NCBI GenBank assembly: GCA_023079485.1 | Contig: CM041092.1 | Coordinates: 2,117,127-2,181,126 of the forward strand | Reading direction: 5' to 3' | From: Archilochus colubris | Lineage: Eukaryota; Chordata; Aves; Apodiformes; Trochilidae | Length of the DNA: 64,000 nucleotides | Shown: one piece after another, positions 14,223-24,451 of the stretch | How the letters are laid out: each line of letters opens with the position of its first letter | Position numbering within the stretch: the stretch's first letter is position 1 | Program-made: the position numbers and the translations under genes | Notes under the pieces: generated by a model | Seen by the model: the letters and a program-made list of their open reading frames with translations, nothing else | What the model was told of the DNA's origin: nothing | Databases searched by the model: none

Positions 14223-14254
14223 GCGGGGCGGGGCGGGGCGAGGCGGGGCGGGGA
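14223..14254 (-). promoter_or_regulatory. KIF5C: Cluster of GC boxes upstream of the KIF5C ATG
   Basis: Overlapping copies of GGGGCGG occur in tandem about 80-110 bp upstream of the KIF5C start codon. GC boxes bind SP1/KLF factors and commonly support TATA-less CpG-island promoters. Whether this falls in the core promoter or the 5' UTR depends on the transcription start, which cannot be read from the sequence. Confidence 0.55.
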
Positions 14255-14430
14255 GAGGAGAGGATCGGATCCGCTCCGCTCGGTGCCGGCAGCCCCTGCG
14301 CTCCCCGGTTCGCCCCCCCGGCCCAGGCGCGGCTGCGCGGGGAGGGGCGGCGGGAGGTGCGGAGCCCTCCGTCCCTCAGCGCCCCCGGGGGCTGCCGGGA
14401 GGCGTAGTCCGCGCCGGGGGTGGCGGCTGC

Positions 14431-14463
14431 CAACGGTCCCAACGGTTCTAACGGTCCCAACGG
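14431..14463. promoter_or_regulatory. Four MYB-type motifs at exact 9-bp spacing
   Basis: YAACGG occurs at 14,431, 14,440, 14,449 and 14,458 (CAACGG, CAACGG, TAACGG, CAACGG), each 9 bp after the last. YAAC(G/T)G is the known recognition element of animal MYB proteins. The array lies about 285-320 bp upstream of the KIF5C ATG inside the CpG island. The repeat is directly visible; binding is inference. Confidence 0.5.
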
Positions 14464-14627
14464 TCGCCGCGGGTCCCCTCAGCGAGCGCCGCGCACCCCT
14501 CAGGGCCGCCAAGGAGGAGGGGGAGACGCCGTCCCCGCTGCCTCCCGGCGCCCCTTAGCTCTGGGTCCTTGGTAATTTATAGAAATGAATAAGCCCGGGT
14601 GCTTATCCCGCTCGGTGCAAACGGGGG

Positions 14628-14652
14628 TTCCGTCAAACGTTTCCGTCAAACG
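14628..14652. repeat. 13-bp tandem direct repeat in the KIF5C upstream region
   Basis: TTCCGTCAAACG occurs twice, at 14,628-14,639 and 14,641-14,652, a period of 13 bp. Read on the minus strand each copy contains TGACGGAA, which includes a CRE-like TGACG half site. It lies about 480-510 bp upstream of the KIF5C start codon in the CpG island. A function is not established. Confidence 0.45.
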
Positions 14653-16264
14653 GGAAGGCGCAGGGCGGGTGTTGCATTGGCAGCGGTATTGACAACTCCG
14701 TGGGTCGGGGTAGGGGCTCCCTCCTGGGTCAGGCCTGTGAGGGGAAATAAAGGCAGGGAAAGGGAGAGGACTGGGAACCTGCGCTTTGCTGCCGCCACCA
14801 TCCGTAACCAGGCTGAGGGATGCTGGTTCCTGGGATGCCGTGCCAGCGTTCCCCTTGTTTCCTGTGAGCCGAAGCCATGGTGCCAAGCGGGAGGCTTTGA
14901 CCTTGGTGAAATTCAGAAGTTTGTCACAGTGCAGCGAAGCAGCAGCTGGGGAAAAGCGCTCGGAGGCTGTTCCTACGCTTCGGGACCGCTCTCCTCCTCC
15001 ATTCTCTGACCGTGTTTCCACCTAATAGCTACAAATACCTGCAAATACCTCCTGTCCCCCCACCCTGTGCCAAAGCTGGTTCGTTTCCCTGGATTAAAGC
15101 TGGAATAGTCTGGTGTGCCACACGTCATCTCTTCACCCTCTGTCATTTTCTCCCTGCAAGGCACAGGACCACTTGGAGATAAACACAACAACTGTTGATG
15201 TCTTCTGAAAAGTGGCAGATGTTCCCTGGACTTCAGCAACTCCAAGCAACTCCTGAAACCAGTTTCCTCCAAAGAACAGGGCACCCATGTCATTAAATTA
15301 GCCTCCATCACCCAGGTAAGATGGCAGTAGACAGTTCCTCAGCATTTCTGCAGAACATTTGCCATTCTTCTGGCCACAGGGGTTGTCCTCATTGCCTGGT
15401 GCAAGAAGAGCAGGCAAGTCACACAGGCTCTCGTGCCCTTCTTAAAAGCAATTACATCAGGAGGAGTTAGCAATGTGCAGGATGTGATAAGACATTATTA
15501 TATAATGTGATTTATTCCCGTGGATTACCAATTATCCAGCCCTTTTCTTTCTCTTGTGTTTCAAGCTCTTTCTAATGAATAGCAAATTTTGTTACTCGTG
15601 AAAAGTAGGGGCTTAGTCATAAAAGAAAACCCTCTGTGAATTAATCCCTTTTTCCCCTCCTTTTATCAAGAGTTTTGGAGCAAGATAGACTGCTATTTCC
15701 TATTAATGTAGGTATAATCTGCAATCAGTAAGAATGCACTGAAGAGCCACCTTTTCTTAGCACTTTTGCCTCAAACAATATGACATTGTCTGGGGATTGT
15801 AGACAATACCATATTGTCACACAGCTGCTATTTTTACTACTTATTACCAGATTACTGGGTTAAGTAGCAAAGTAGGAACTTTAGTTTTCAGCCAGATTCA
15901 AGAGTGATCAGAACCTTCTTGAGCTTGTGAGCTTCTTCCAGGCTGTTCTGGATGCCTGATGGGAGGTATAATTTACAGTTTGTTGGGAAACTCCTTCACA
16001 TAAAACATCAACTATCAAGTTGTACTTTACTGCTGTAATAAGCATTCTCATTACCAATTTTTCATCCCTGAAACAATTGCTCTTGTCAGGTTGTGGTTCA
16101 CAAGGAACACCACTGTACCTCTAGTTCCCTTGGGTCTATTGAACTGCAGTGTACCAGAACATAAGAGAAAAGTAAAAGGAACCTTGAAGTCATCTCATTT
16201 TCCTACTTTTCCAGCAAGTTCTCCAGCTAAATATTGAACCCAGAGCTGAGATCACCCTGGCAGA

Positions 16265-16485
16265 TTATATATATTACTAGATATATATTATATTACTATA
16301 TATTATTGTATATATTATATATTATATATTATGTTATTATATACTATTATATATTATATTATATTATTATATAAATATATATTTATATATAAAATATATA
16401 ATATATATTATTTTATTGTATTATATATAATATATATTGTCATATATATTTTTTATATATATATATATGTATATATATATTATTG
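16265..16485. repeat. Long AT-rich (TA)n-type low-complexity tract
   Basis: About 220 bp are almost entirely A and T in alternating TATATA/ATATTA runs with many self-complementary stretches. Such tracts are prone to cruciform formation, length variation and assembly error. Confidence 0.9.
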
Positions 16486-18185
16486 ACAGCAATTTTTGAT
16501 TGTTCCTGAAGAAATTCAAGCTGATCCAGCCCCAGCTGGGACAGTTCACTGAACAGCTCAGGATGTCAGAGGTCTCCCACAGGAATAACAAACTCTCTCC
16601 TCAAAGACTGGGGTTAAGGGGGTGGGGGCTGTAAGAGAACAAGGAGATTCCATTTCTAGATGAGCTGGCAACACAGCCAAGCTGTTCAGCTTGCAGCAAA
16701 ACCAAGAAGGGGACCTGTGAGAGAAGTTCTGAACAACAGCAGAACACGGGTGCTGACAGAGAAATGGTCCCACAAAAAATAAGGGAACAAGCACCTGGGA
16801 ATTTCAGAAGTGAAACACCCATTTCTTATCCCCAGAGGCAAAGGAACATTGCTGCCTTTCATTGCTTCTGGGCTCCAGAAATGAGCTTTGGAATTGGGAA
16901 GGAGTTTTAGGAGAAAAGGAACAGCAAGGTTGAATTTCTGCTGTCTGCAAGAATTCAGTGTAAGGAGCAGCCACCAGCACACAGGGACACAACTTATCAG
17001 CAGGCAGAGCTGCTGTAATGGAGGTTCCATTGATCTTGGTGTCTTGGCACTGGCCAGCAAGAGGAAGTGTGGTGATGCACTTGTGTCATCAGTGCTGAGA
17101 TAGGGCTGGTGAAGGATTTCTTCCAGGAGATATCAAAAGGATCGGGATCCCCAAGCAAAAAGCAGTTTTATTTGTCAGGGATAGTTACAGTCCTGCAGAC
17201 AACAGAAGGCTCTGTGAGGAATGCATCAGGGAAAATGTTTACAAAGACAGAACACAAAGTATTTAACAGGAATAAAAATAAATAAACTAATGAAGCCACT
17301 GACTGAAGAACAGGTGAAATGAGCTACAGAATGCTGAGAAGGCAGCTAGGAGGAGCTCAGACACAAACCCAACCTCATCTCCATCACCCAAGGCAAGGAG
17401 ACATCTTTGTAATTCAGGAGAGACAGAGCTACAAAACCATTTATCCAGGCAAGGGAAAAATTAAATAGCAAAATTCCTAGGATCTGCATCACAGCCACTC
17501 TCAGACACCCCAGATAATTATCCCAGAAGTAACGTTTCCTTTGATCAGATATGCAAGTATTTCTTTGGTGGTTCCTTTCTCCCACTTCCATGGAAAGGTC
17601 AGATCTGGAGGCAGAGTACTGCCAGTCAAAAGATTCTCCCCATCAGAAAAGGTTTGGGCAATGCTGGCAGGGAGTTTAAGTGCAGCCATTGTTTCAAAGT
17701 ACTTCAATATATGCTTACTTTAAAACCAGCTTCAGTGCACACATAAATCTCAGTCTTCATATAAATTATTCACATTATGCAGAGCCATGTATATTCCATC
17801 TGTAAAAAAATAGGTTTGCTAAAAAGAAGTCAATCCATTTTTACAGCAAAATGTTGAAGTTGCTTATTCAAATAATTATTCAAAATGTTTTAGTTGATTA
17901 TTCAACAATCAAAATATTCTTCTGAGTTAGAATCCTTTCATTTGGGTTAATAATAAATGACTCTCAGAAAAGGAGTGTAGCTTGAGAAAGTAATAATACT
18001 AAAAAAGATTTGTCTTCCTTAACTATAAGAAGCCATAAAGCAATAGTAAAAACCCCAACTAAACACAGAACCCCAAAACCACTAAAAAAGACACAACCCA
18101 AACGCTTCACACCGAGTTGCATTGGGCAGAACCATGTCCCTTGTCAAAAACTCCAGAAAGAGTTAACCAGCATCACAGGCAGATG

Positions 18186-18199
18186 ATGCCACCTCCTGG
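18186..18199 (-). promoter_or_regulatory. Candidate CTCF site (minus orientation)
   Basis: Read on the minus strand this is CCAGGAGGTGGCAT, which matches about 12 of 14 positions of the CTCF core CCASYAGRKGGCRS. It lies in the intergenic region, 234 bp from a second candidate of opposite orientation. Occupancy is inference. Confidence 0.4.
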
Positions 18200-18419
18200 T
18201 GTCACTTACACAGCTCTTGATTTAAAACCAGGATGAGTCGTCCGGTCAGATCATCGTCAGGAAGATGAGGGACGAGGCTATTTTAGGCATCACTTTATCC
18301 CCAGGGCAGGGTTCGATGTAATGACATTGATTCAGGAGGAGTCAGGGAAGCGTTAACAGCCACGGCGGTAAAGCGAGCACCAGGCTGCCACCAATTCCCA
18401 GCCAGCTGCCACGAGGCTG

Positions 18420-18433
18420 TCCCCAGGGGGCGA
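18420..18433 (+). promoter_or_regulatory. Candidate CTCF site (plus orientation)
   Basis: The plus strand reads TCCCCAGGGGGCGA, containing CCAGGGGGCG, the most conserved part of the CTCF motif, intact. It lies in a locally CpG-bearing patch within otherwise CpG-poor intergenic DNA. With the minus-oriented candidate at 18,186 it forms a divergent pair. Confidence 0.45.
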
Positions 18434-18729
18434 AGTCCAGGCACAGGGGGCTGCATCACAGCTCCCTGAAGCTGGGTTGTGCCTCTCTGCTCAAAATCAG
18501 TCGGAACTGCTACTGAGGGTTAAACATTAACTGTGCCTACCCTTGGTCAGTTGGTCACATTCTGCCCCATTAACTTCTGCCTTCCTTCCAGAGAGCTCAG
18601 CAGCTGACAGGCACAGAACTCGTTTATTTTAACAAACATTCCTGAATAGGCAAGATCTTGTCAGAACACAATGTTGTGCTGTGGTCAGAGTGTTTTCATT
18701 TTATCCCTCAGAACTCCAAGGAAGCAGTT

Positions 18730-19312
18730 GTGTACTCCTGTCAAATGAAAGGATTTAAGATCAATCTAGCAGCTCTGTTAGGAATTTGCTCTTACCAGTT
18801 TTAACTGTCCCCCCTCCTTCATTTGCCTCTTGCTCTCTAATTTACCCCCCTGTAATTACATTTAGAGTCAGTAGACTGTGTTTATTAGAGTTAAATCAGT
18901 GTGTGATGGGTTGAAACCAGATTGGGCTAAACTGATTTTTCCCTTTCTTGGTCACAACAAGGTTAACTTTAGGAAAAAAGGAGTATGACTGGGGTAAGGG
19001 AAAGCTGTCCTGGCACATAACAGGTGTACTCCTGACAAATGAAAGGAGTCAGATCAATCTAGCAGCTCTGTTAGGAATGTTCTCTTACCAGTTTTAACTG
19101 TCCCCCCTCCTTCATTTGCCTCTTGCTCTCTAATTTACCCCCCTTTAATTACATTGGTAGAGTATGTTTATTAGAGTTAAATCACTGTGTGATGGGTTGA
19201 AACCAGATTGGGCTAAACTGATTTTTCCCTTTCTTGGTCACAACAAAGTTAACTTCAGGAATAAAGGAGTATGACTGGGGTAAGGGAAAGCTGTACTGGC
19301 ACACCAACAGGG
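18730..19312. repeat. 294-bp tandem duplication (two copies)
   Basis: Copy 1 is 18,730-19,023 and copy 2 is 19,024 to about 19,312, a period of 294 bp. The copies are clearly alike, with scattered substitutions and small indels (for example CCCCCTGTAATTACATTT versus CCCCCTTTAATTACATTG). The unit contains TGTGATGGGTTGAAACC, which recalls the ends of some avian retroviral LTRs, but no internal retroviral region or target-site duplication is visible. A local tandem duplication is the simpler reading. Confidence 0.85.
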
Positions 19313-21629
19313 CTCCAGACAGCTGATTTGCCACACAGATTTTGGGCCATCTTCTTGTCTCTTCATGCCTGCACATGGATGCTCTTCAGTAATTTTTTGA
19401 CTTTTCATTAAAAACATACCCAAAGCACACACAGCTTGCATTTCAAGATCCACCAGGTGACTCGGAAACAAGCAAGTCTCTAAAAACCAGGGAATTTAAC
19501 TCAAATGTCCCTTTTCTTCCTGCATAACAGAAACAAACCTTTTCACATGAGGGAATGTCATTTTGGGTTCTGGTGCTCAAAGGGAGAGAAAAATGTATAA
19601 GAATTTCATCCTGCTTCAAACTCATTCTTAGCCAGCCAACTTCCTTACCAAATAGAAATGAAATCTGTATTACATTCTCTCAGAAGCTCCTCTTTACATT
19701 CTCCTTTTGGCCTTTTAAGCTTTGTAAAGAAAAAATAACCCAAATACATTCCCATTTCATGCTCTTCTCACCCATGATCAGTGGCCTACAAGAGCAAAGC
19801 TGCCACTGAATGCACACAGACACTCAAGTAGCTAGAAGGCTGCTTGGTTTCTATGGAGGTTACAGCAACACCACAGGGCACCTCCAGCCTGACCTCTGTT
19901 AAAACAAGCTCCCCAGAACAAAAAGCTCCAGATAAAGCAGTTCTGGTTTGTTGGGAAGATCTACCACTGCTTCCACTAACACTGCCCTTAACCTAAAACT
20001 GCCTGTTCTTTTCCCAAGAAATCCCCTTCCAGGGCACTTCCCGGGTACAAGTGGCTCCACAGCAACACCCACAGTCTCACTGTGAATGGGGCTGGATGGC
20101 TTTCCTGGGATCTCCAGCTGTCCCAGGGTTGCTTTTGGCTCACAATTGCCTGTACCTGTTGTTTTCCACATAATTAGCTGGTTAGAGCAGAAGAAAAACC
20201 AATTATCCACACATGCCTTTGTTCAAATGTGAACACTGGGATCCTAACAACCCAGCTTAAACTGCCTGGCTCTGCATTTCCTCTCTCTGTTAAAGGAATT
20301 GTCTTTCCTTTTTTCTTCTTTCCCAAATGAGAAGGCATCCTTTAATTTATGAAAGTCCTTCTCCATTCTTCTAAGAAATCTGAATATTACAGAACCTAAA
20401 AGCAGAAGAAACAGGGAAGTGGAATTTGACAACATTTCTCTGAAATCCCATCTGATATTGAGATCTGTTGAGATGTCAGTCCTGTACCAAGACAGTTTAG
20501 TTTGCTTCTTCAGAGCCTTCTTGTTGGATGCTGTGACCTTCTACCAAGACACACTGTTCTGAGGGGCTGAGCAGCTCTTCCTGAACAGTACTGGAAACTG
20601 GAAGGATGACAAACTGGGAGCACAATGCCACATCCATTTCAGAATCAATCAGTCACCTCCTAGAAGGCTGCAGTGTCTCAGGATCCTGCTTCAAAAATGA
20701 GCTGCTCTAGTAAGGAAATAGGAAATGTTTCTGCTACTCCAAAGGAGTTAGAGGAAGTCAAGTTGCCTTCCTTCAGGGAAGGAAAAGGAGACTCGGAAGT
20801 CAGAGCACCAGGAACTGTCTTGGTGTTTGTAGGGGGAGGAACCCACACACACAGTCTGTTGGAGGGGATTAAAGAAAAGCCATGGTTCTGTGAAAAGGGT
20901 TAAGATATTGTTTAAATGTTTAAATGCAGAATTAAGAACAAGATGCCTACAATTAAATACATAATAGATTAATTTAAAGATGAAATTTGATAAACCTTAA
21001 TTGAAAAAAAAACCCTCAAAAAACTTGCACAAGACCCTTGAAGTTCAATATAAATTGCTGTAGATCAACTACATTAAAAAAATCTTACCTGAAAGACATT
21101 CCCTGATGCATAATAAACCAGCAACCACTATTCAAATCCTATCCCAGAATGTCCTCTCCTCCACACACACTTTTAAAGCAGCACACAAGAATAACTCAGT
21201 CAGTGGTACACCCTGGTGGGTACCAGGATCAGAGAAAGCAGAAGCCTAACAACCCTGCCTTCCTTTTCTTTTTTATTAAATGCAGACTTCTATGGACTGC
21301 AGAATTATTCATCACTCTCCTTTTTCTTGCACTCAAGGCACACAATTGATTGCTAAAGATGACTATTCTAGTTCTACCTTACAGTAAAGCCACATCAATA
21401 CTAATCACCTAAATCAAACTCATTCACCATCCAGCACACTTCCCAATACAGCCTTTGGAGTTCATGAAATCCCTTTCTCCACATCCCATTTCTCCAGAAT
21501 TTATTAGAAGTTAAAAGCTCTAGCTGAAGGTTTTTAAGCAATCAGATGAGGATCAGACCACACCAAGTCACAGATATGCAGCAGCCCCAGGGACATTTTC
21601 AGCCCAGTTTCCCATGAAAGTGTTCTACA

Positions 21630-22073
21630 TGGGCAGCCAGGGCTGGTGAAGGGACTCGAGCACAGACCCTATGAGGAGAGGCTGAGGGAGCTGGGGGTGT
21701 TCAGTCTGGAGTAGAAGAGGCTCAGGGGAGACCTCATCGCTCTCTCCAACTCCCTGAAAGGAGGTTGGAGCCAGGGGGGGGTTGGGCTCTTTTCCCAGGC
21801 AACTCTCAGCAAGACAAGAGGGCAGGGTCTCAAGTTGTGCCAGGGGAGGTTTAGGTTGGAGATGAGAAAGAATTTCTTTCTGGAGAGGGTGATCAGGCAT
21901 TGGAATGGGCTGCCCAGGGAAGTAGTGGATTCTCCGTGTCTGGAGATCTTTCCAAAGAGCCTGGATGTGGCACTGAGTGCCATGGGCTGGGAACCACAGG
22001 GGGAGTGGATCAAGGGTTGGACTTGATGAGCTCTGAGGTCCCTTCCAACCCAGCCCATTCTATGATTCTATGG
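21630..22073 (+). mobile_element. CR1 LINE 3' fragment (plus orientation)
   Basis: This is a 5'-truncated CR1 tail of about 440 bp. It contains the end of the reverse-transcriptase ORF in broken frames (residues like [16 protein letters not shown] are readable) and ends at TTCTATGATTCTATGG. It lies 1.1 kb beyond the probable EPC2 3' end. It is nearly identical, in inverted orientation, to the CR1 at 25,578-26,340. Confidence 0.93.
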
Positions 22074-22804
22074 GAAATGAGAAGAGTCCATACTACAGCT
22101 TGGTAGCTGTCACTTGCTAAGTGTACAGCTTAGAAGAATTCCCAGGAGAAATTACTACGTTTTCATTAAACCTCAAAAAAGTTTTGGGGATATGTCAGAG
22201 AAGTAGTTGATTTTATCTATCAAGGGGAGTAACCTTTTCTTCTTCAGTCTCAGTTTTGAACAACTTCGCAACAAAACCAATCCCTTCATACTTCCAGCTA
22301 CATAGGTCACAGTCATTTCCAGAAATGAACCTCATCTACAGAAAACCTTAAACATATGTGACATTTAAAGAACAATTTGTCAGGAGGCAGCAGCTGCAGT
22401 GCAGGCAGGGCACAGACAGAATAATCAGACATTTGCACAGGTCCCCCTTGTGCCAAACCCCCCAATCCTGCCCTGGCACTTTGCCTGATGGAGGACTCTG
22501 CAGTGTCATGGGTTCCTCTGACTACCCTGAACAGATTCCATCTCTTATCATCTCACCTTTATCATCTCACCTTTATTTTATTGAAAACAAAGCCTCAGTT
22601 ACACCAAACCCTTCGTTTTAGAGGTTCTGACAAGCTCCCAGGATTTAAAGCTTCCATGGGTTCTTTAACTGGCAGAACATTTAGCCTACTAAATGTAAGA
22701 CAAAACATGTTTAAACACAGCTTAGAGTAAAAATAGCTCTTTATATAAAATGCCAAGAGGAAAACCACACTGACTGCATGACAGACAGGTAAATCATATC
22801 TTGA

Positions 22805-22880
22805 CTTGCTCAGGGGGAAGGGAGGAGCTGGACTAGAGAACAAGCCAAGGTTCCTTCCAACCTCAATGATTCTAGGATTT
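22805..22880 (+). mobile_element. Short CR1 LINE 3' tail (plus orientation)
   Basis: The segment GGACTAGAGAA...TTCCTTCCAACCTCAATGATTCTAGGA is the diverged last 70-80 bp of a CR1 element. It lies just downstream of the probable EPC2 poly(A) region. Confidence 0.65.
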
Positions 22881-23181
22881 ATAAGAAATACAGAAATATT
22901 ATCCAAATCACAGGTGGAGAGCCAAACAGCAGAAAACTCCAGTGATTCATCCTAATTATTCCCAGGTCTCAGGTCCCAACTACTGGACCATCCCTCCCCT
23001 ATTACAGACTATAAGCACTTCAAGGAAATCATCACATAAATTGAAACCTTTTGGAAAAAAAAGTGCACATTTTGGTTAAAGTCACCCTTAGAGCACTACC
23101 AGCCTCTCAAACTGACACCTCACTTGCTTGCACATTGTGAAATAAACACATATGCAACATGGCCATGTTTTGATATGTATT

Positions 23182-23187
23182 TTTATT
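23182..23187 (-). terminator. EPC2: Distal poly(A) signal AATAAA for EPC2
   Basis: The canonical hexamer on the minus strand lies about 1.2 kb after the stop, followed on the transcript strand by a GU-containing stretch about 45 nt on. It is a plausible main 3' end. Confidence 0.45.
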
Positions 23188-23994
23188 TCCCTGCAGTTTT
23201 CACTTATCAAGAACAAGTAACAGGGAAAGTTGTCTGAACTAGTGCATAAACAAACATTCTGAAACACCACTACACGTATCTAATTTACAAGAACCGTATA
23301 AAAAAAGTCACTAAAACACTACACTACGAAGGTGTCCAACGCTTACAGTCAGACTTTTTCCAACCCGTTACTTGCCTTGTAGCCACAGGAAAACTCTCCA
23401 AAATTGAAAAGACAATCTTGCCACAACCCTCCCTCCCCCCCACCACCTGGGATGGCTCGATATCTAGACATCCAATAATTAATTATTGCAATGATATATA
23501 ATGCAATACATACCTGGTAAAATATCCTTTAATGTGGTGTGTTACAGTTTTAAAGCCGGTTAAAATATGCAGTCTTCAGATAAAATGTAATCAGTTGAAA
23601 ATTTTCTCAGATCTGCACAATTTTAGATGTGCTAGATGCATAATTTTCCTAGTCAGGTTTTTTTTTCTTTTTCCTGTGTAATTATTTTTTATAAACTGGT
23701 ATTATAAATAGAAATATACATTCAAAATATATGGAAAAGTGAGTTACTACATTAAATTTGCATGTATCGATCCATCCCTTTCCCCTGCACAGTAATAGAA
23801 AATACTATTTTGCCTTGAACTTCATATTTGACAGTGAAATGCCACTAAAGTATTTACCAAAAAGTCCATCTAGTCAAATTGTGAAACAAAATGAACCAAG
23901 TGAAAACTTTACATTTTCTTTAGAAAAAAATTACAAGAATTTTGTTTCCTAGCTATGAATCTTTAACTTTTTTTTTTTTAGACACAAAGTTGGA

Positions 23995-24000
23995 TTTATT
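23995..24000 (-). terminator. EPC2: Proximal poly(A) signal AATAAA for EPC2
   Basis: The canonical hexamer on the minus strand lies about 380 bp after the stop codon. The A-rich genomic sequence just downstream could also prime internally in cDNA libraries, so evidence for this site needs care. Confidence 0.45.
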
Positions 24001-24378
24001 TGTACAAGATACAAAATGTAAACATGGCAAAATAAATAGTTAAAACAAGTGATGCAGGATCCCATTTCATGCTCATGATCCCATTAAAGAATTATTTTTT
24101 AATCCATTCAGTTGCAAATTCAAGTGCAAAAGCATGATGATGAATATCTACTATTCAAGTAACAGAAATAATATTGATGATACAAATAAACTATTTTACA
24201 AGGTAGTGATTTTCCCAATTTTACAAAATTTACATTATATATCGACTTAATACACGATATAATGATAGTCCATTTAGGTCCATTTTAGTTCTCTGTGATC
24301 CACAGAGTGCTGTGTTTTGCATTCAGTTGGAATATAAATGACTACACCATTAGCACAGGTCGAGACACTGCTCTGAGG

Positions 24379-24451
24379 TTATGTCACTTCCATTGCTACT
24401 GTTGTCTCTGCTATGCCATTTAAACCCAGTCGTTCTGGTTCATGGTTCTCT
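24379..24451 (-). CDS. EPC2: EPC2 exon 14, terminal coding piece and stop
   Basis: Following a TTGCAG acceptor it reads (R)[20 protein letters not shown] then EVT and a TAA stop at 24,381-24,379. Both EPC1 and EPC2 are known to end in VAMEVT, so the C terminus is intact. At 73 bp it escapes simple open-frame searches. The exon continues as 3' UTR. Confidence 0.96.

Larger units (their letters stand above)
13360..14760. promoter_or_regulatory. KIF5C: CpG island spanning the KIF5C promoter and exon 1
   Basis: G+C and CpG rise sharply from about 13,360 to 14,760 against AT-rich flanks, and the zone encloses the KIF5C start codon. No TATA box is evident, which fits a CpG-island promoter. Long overlapping open frames on both strands here (for example 13,267-14,028 plus and 14,500-15,021 minus) are low-complexity P/R/G/A-rich readings expected from stop-poor GC-rich DNA, and I do not call them genes. 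The boundaries are judged by eye. Confidence 0.85.
14761..23160. other. EPC2-KIF5C intergenic region
   Basis: This lies between the KIF5C CpG island and the probable 3' end of EPC2. I recognise no gene. It holds an AT-rich tract (16,265-16,485), a CpG-containing patch with two CTCF-like motifs (about 18,186-18,520), a 294-bp tandem duplication (18,730-19,312) and CR1 tails (about 21,630-22,073 and 22,805-22,880). Open frames here are short and unrelated to any family I know. Part may be KIF5C 5' UTR if transcription starts farther upstream. Confidence 0.65.
23165..24378 (-). other. EPC2: EPC2 3' UTR (end inferred)
   Basis: This AT-rich sequence follows the EPC2 stop. AATAAA occurs on the minus strand at 24,000-23,995 (proximal) and 23,187-23,182 (distal). 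A plus-strand T-run at about 23,969-23,979 gives an A-run in the mRNA just after the proximal signal. The distal end would give a UTR of roughly 1.2 kb. The choice of end is inference. Confidence 0.6.

Noticed and set aside
13913..14512. A 199-residue KIF5C-like protein read straight through
   Set aside because: Residues after ...VVIG are intronic beyond a clear GTGAGT donor, and the first 122 precede the conserved kinesin start; only 14,021-14,146 is accepted.
14500..15021. Minus-strand 173-codon open frame upstream of KIF5C
   Set aside because: There is no recognised domain or splice connection to KIF5C; the composition is that of island-edge DNA.
18730..19312. LTR retrotransposon with two LTRs
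   Set aside because: The copies are directly adjacent with no internal region, primer-binding site or target duplication, so it is listed as a tandem duplication.
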